Source of the DNA: Phycisphaerae bacterium
Lineage (GTDB): Bacteria; Planctomycetota; Phycisphaerae; Sedimentisphaerales; Anaerobacaceae
DNA length: 41,842 nucleotides
Assembly (NCBI GenBank): GCA_016782865.1
Contig: JADHXR010000059.1
Location: 1 to 41,842, forward strand
Reading direction: 5' to 3'
Shown here: piece by piece, positions 39,967 through 41,842 of the stretch
How the letters are laid out: every line of letters begins with the position of its first letter
Position numbering within the stretch: the stretch's first letter is position 1
Notes under the pieces: model-generated
Told to the model about the DNA's origin: nothing
Databases searched by the model: none
What the model saw: only the letters and a program-made list of their open reading frames with translations
Translations under genes and position numbers: made by a program

Positions 39967-41842
39967 CACGATACGTAAGCGAACTGACGCAGGGGCGATC
40001 ATGCTCGTTATCTTTGGACTTGTCGCGGGCTTGCGAGCTGAAGAAATTACCTTGTTGAGGCCCAACCAGCCGCCAGGCGCAACCAGAACCCTCTCCTTTC
40101 CATCCGGGCAATGCACGGGCAATCTTTACCTTGAGCCCGATTCCGGTCCGGGTTGGGACCCTGAACATGTGACCTTGTCCGTGATATGGGAGTACCTTGC
40201 CGCCGCACAGGGCGATGTGCTTGTGCCCGAAGATCGAAACGTCCAACTATTTGTTAGCTTGGCGATTAGCCCGCGGGAGTCGGTAAAACTGCGTGCACGG
40301 AAACCTCTATCGCACCGACTGACGGTTGCCGACCGGGTCCGTAAAGACCCGAAGGATCTGTCCGGGCTGTCGGAACTTGATCCCAATGACTTGTTTAGGC
40401 TTTCAATCAGCTCCGCAATGTACCGAAGAACTGGCACATATCCACGGATATTTGAGCCGATCGGCCACTTAACGGGTCTCCGGGTGCTTAGTCTGGCGGA
40501 TACTGGCGTGACCGATAAAGGCCTTGAGCACCTCGGGTCGCTATGTTCACTCCGGGCTCTGGAACTCCGAGAGTCATCTATCACAAGCCGGGGCCTGGCT
40601 GTCCTAAAGGACCTGCCTGCTTTGGAATACCTGGACCTGCATACGGGCGTGACCGATGCAGGCCTCAAACACGTGGGGGAACACCCCAATCTGCGATGGC
40701 TGAGGATACGGACCGGGAACATATGGGGCCCCGGCCTGGCCGAGTTGGCGAACATGCCTCGTCTGGAGCGTTTATGTATCTGGGGCACCAGCCCAATTTC
40801 CGACCGACACATCAAATACATGGAGGGCCTGACGCAACTCAAGAGTCTGAGCCTCTGGGGTGGAACCTGCAGTCGTCTCACCAATGCCAGTCTTGCCTCC
40901 ATAGGCAAACTAAAGAACCTTGAGGAGTTGCACTTCATCGCTGCCGGTCCGAGATTTACCCCTGCCGGCGCCGCCCACTTGCGGAGCCTGAAGAATCTCA
41001 GGAAGGTGGCCTTTTCGTTTATGTGGGGTACCCCTGACGGCGATGAAGTTGTCCGCCATTTGGCCGCCCTGCCCAACCTGGAATCCATCGAGGGGATTCG
41101 TTATGTATCGGCCGAAGGCATGAAAACGCTGACGACCCTCCGGAATCTCAAATGCCTGCACGTCGGGTTGAAAGATCGCAGGCAGGGCTACTATGGTCCG
41201 ACAGGCGTGTCCTATCTGGCCAGCCTCCGCTCTCTGGAGGAACTCCATTTTGAAGGCGGTTACGACGCATTGTCCGACGCAGACCTTGTGTCTCTGGAGC
41301 CATTGAGCCGATTGAGGGATTTGCTGATCTCAGGCCAAAATGTGACGGACCGAGGTCTGGCGTCAATAGGCAAGTTGAAACAGTTGGAAAGCCTGCACCT
41401 CGGTTGCCCTGTGACCCCCAGCGGGCTAAATCAATTGAACCGTTTGTCGAATCTACAATACCTGACAGTGAAGGCACGAGGAAACACTGGCGTGACAGAC
41501 CCGGGCGACGAGCTGATGCTGGACCTGTCGGGACTGAAGAAGATGAAAGACATGAATCTGTCCGGGCTGCCGTTGCAGGACAGCGATCTTGCGTTTCTCA
41601 AATGCCTGCCCTTGCTTGAGAATTTGATGATTCAACCGGATTCTCTGACCGGAGCAGCCCTGCGCCACCTCAGGGCCCTGCCCGAATTGAACCGTCTGTT
41701 TGTCAGCGGGCTTTCGAGCTGTACGGGCGAGGACATCGCGCATCTTAACAGTTTGCCGAAACTTAGAAGTCTGACCTTGATAGGCGACATAACCAATTCC
41801 ACCCTGGCGTCTCTGACGGGCCCCTTGTCTCTGGAGTCGGTC
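39953..41842 (+). CDS. Exported leucine-rich-repeat protein (runs off right edge)
   Basis: At least 630 residues, frame open to the last base. A basic N-terminus and a hydrophobic segment AIMLVIFGLVAGLRA (about 15-29) form a signal peptide. Residues about 30-165 are a non-repeat domain. From about 165 onward there are LRRs of about 24-26 residues in the planctomycete/GALA style, e.g. LRVLSLADTGVTDKGLEHLGSL, LEYLDLHTGVTDAGLKHV, LKSLSLWGGTCSRLTNASL and LESLHLGCPVTPSGLNQL; about 17 are visible. Start ATG 39953 has GGAG six bases upstream and lies within the end of the previous gene (14-base overlap in another frame). Likely a protein-binding surface or periplasmic protein. The 3' end and any further domains are outside the window. 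Confidence 0.85.
   Translation, partial: MVPNNTIRKRTDAGAIMLVIFGLVAGLRAEEITLLRPNQPPGATRTLSFPSGQCTGNLYLEPDSGPGWDPEHVTLSVIWEYLAAAQGDVLVPEDRNVQLFVSLAISPRESVKLRARKPLSHRLTVADRVRKDPKDLSGLSELDPNDLFRLSISSAMYRRTGTYPRIFEPIGHLTGLRVLSLADTGVTDKGLEHLGSLCSLRALELRESSITSRGLAVLKDLPALEYLDLHTGVTDAGLKHVGEHPNLRWLRIRTGNIWGPGLAELANMPRLERLCIWGTSPISDRHIKYMEGLTQLKSLSLWGGTCSRLTNASLASIGKLKNLEELHFIAAGPRFTPAGAAHLRSLKNLRKVAFSFMWGTPDGDEVVRHLAALPNLESIEGIRYVSAEGMKTLTTLRNLKCLHVGLKDRRQGYYGPTGVSYLASLRSLEELHFEGGYDALSDADLVSLEPLSRLRDLLISGQNVTDRGLASIGKLKQLESLHLGCPVTPSGLNQLNRLSNLQYLTVKARGNTGVTDPGDELMLDLSGLKKMKDMNLSGLPLQDSDLAFLKCLPLLENLMIQPDSLTGAALRHLRALPELNRLFVSGLSSCTGEDIAHLNSLPKLRSLTLIGDITNSTLASLTGPLSLESV

Overview
The window looks like a chromosomal segment of a Planctomycetota bacterium, most likely class Phycisphaerae (Sedimentisphaerales-like). 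The evidence is several formylglycine sulfatases with twin-arginine leaders, a GH127 enzyme, Gfo/Idh/MocA, DUF1080 and DUF6807 proteins, LamG and FG-GAP secreted proteins, a single-protein prepilin with an H-x9-type tail, a GldA/F/G plus DUF4340 ABC system, and a planctomycete-style Ser/Thr kinase. Taxonomy is an inference from gene families. No rRNA, tRNA or CRISPR array was found. Both edges cut a gene: the kinase on the left and a leucine-rich-repeat (LRR) protein on the right.

Layout. 1-931 (-): Ser/Thr kinase N-terminal part. 932-1695: repeat-rich spacer holding a compact small-peptide transcription unit (13-bp inverted repeat, consensus-like promoter, 31-aa ORF, strong terminator). 1761-6862 (+): housekeeping genes hldD, tyrS, a conserved unknown, and a short class II ribonucleotide reductase. 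7085-9832: large secreted LamG protein. 10033-13763: accessory stretch with a Cys-cluster protein, an MNT nucleotidyltransferase with a stump of its likely HEPN partner, a membrane-anchored S1C protease, and an AT-richer RNase H with an extra C-terminal domain. 13935-16091: DUF3616, a 29-bp minisatellite, and DUF362 on the other strand. 16344-21251: Gld-type ABC ATPase, permease, GldG-like and DUF4340 proteins. 21261-23530: FG-GAP protein, a 185-bp palindromic element and a prepilin-like protein.

24067-28116 is a catabolic block: sulfatase, DUF6807, Gfo/Idh/MocA oxidoreductase and a truncated DUF1080 gene. A pilT ATPase follows and overlaps tail-to-tail with a four-gene minus-strand operon (35428 to 29240: sulfatase, GH127 arabinofuranosidase-like enzyme, esterase, sulfatase) whose members are joined by 1-4 bp overlaps or a short gap. 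Divergent from this operon are an aldo/keto-reductase-fold protein that appears to have lost its catalytic Tyr, Lys and His, and a large secreted protein of unknown function. Together 24-39 kb reads as a locus for desulfating, deacylating and trimming a sulfated arabinose-containing polysaccharide; the substrate is inferred.

The right end holds a promoter, a membrane-anchored unknown and an overlapping exported LRR protein. Intergenic spaces are short and often contain dispersed repeats (TGAGCTTGTCGAA-type, CTTCGCTCGGTCGAAATGACA-type, and a GGCAAAAGGGAGGCAA family present in inverted orientation at about 1.04 and 10.93 kb). Several promoters fit a TTGACW-16/17-TATRAT consensus, so promoter calls here are more credible than usual.
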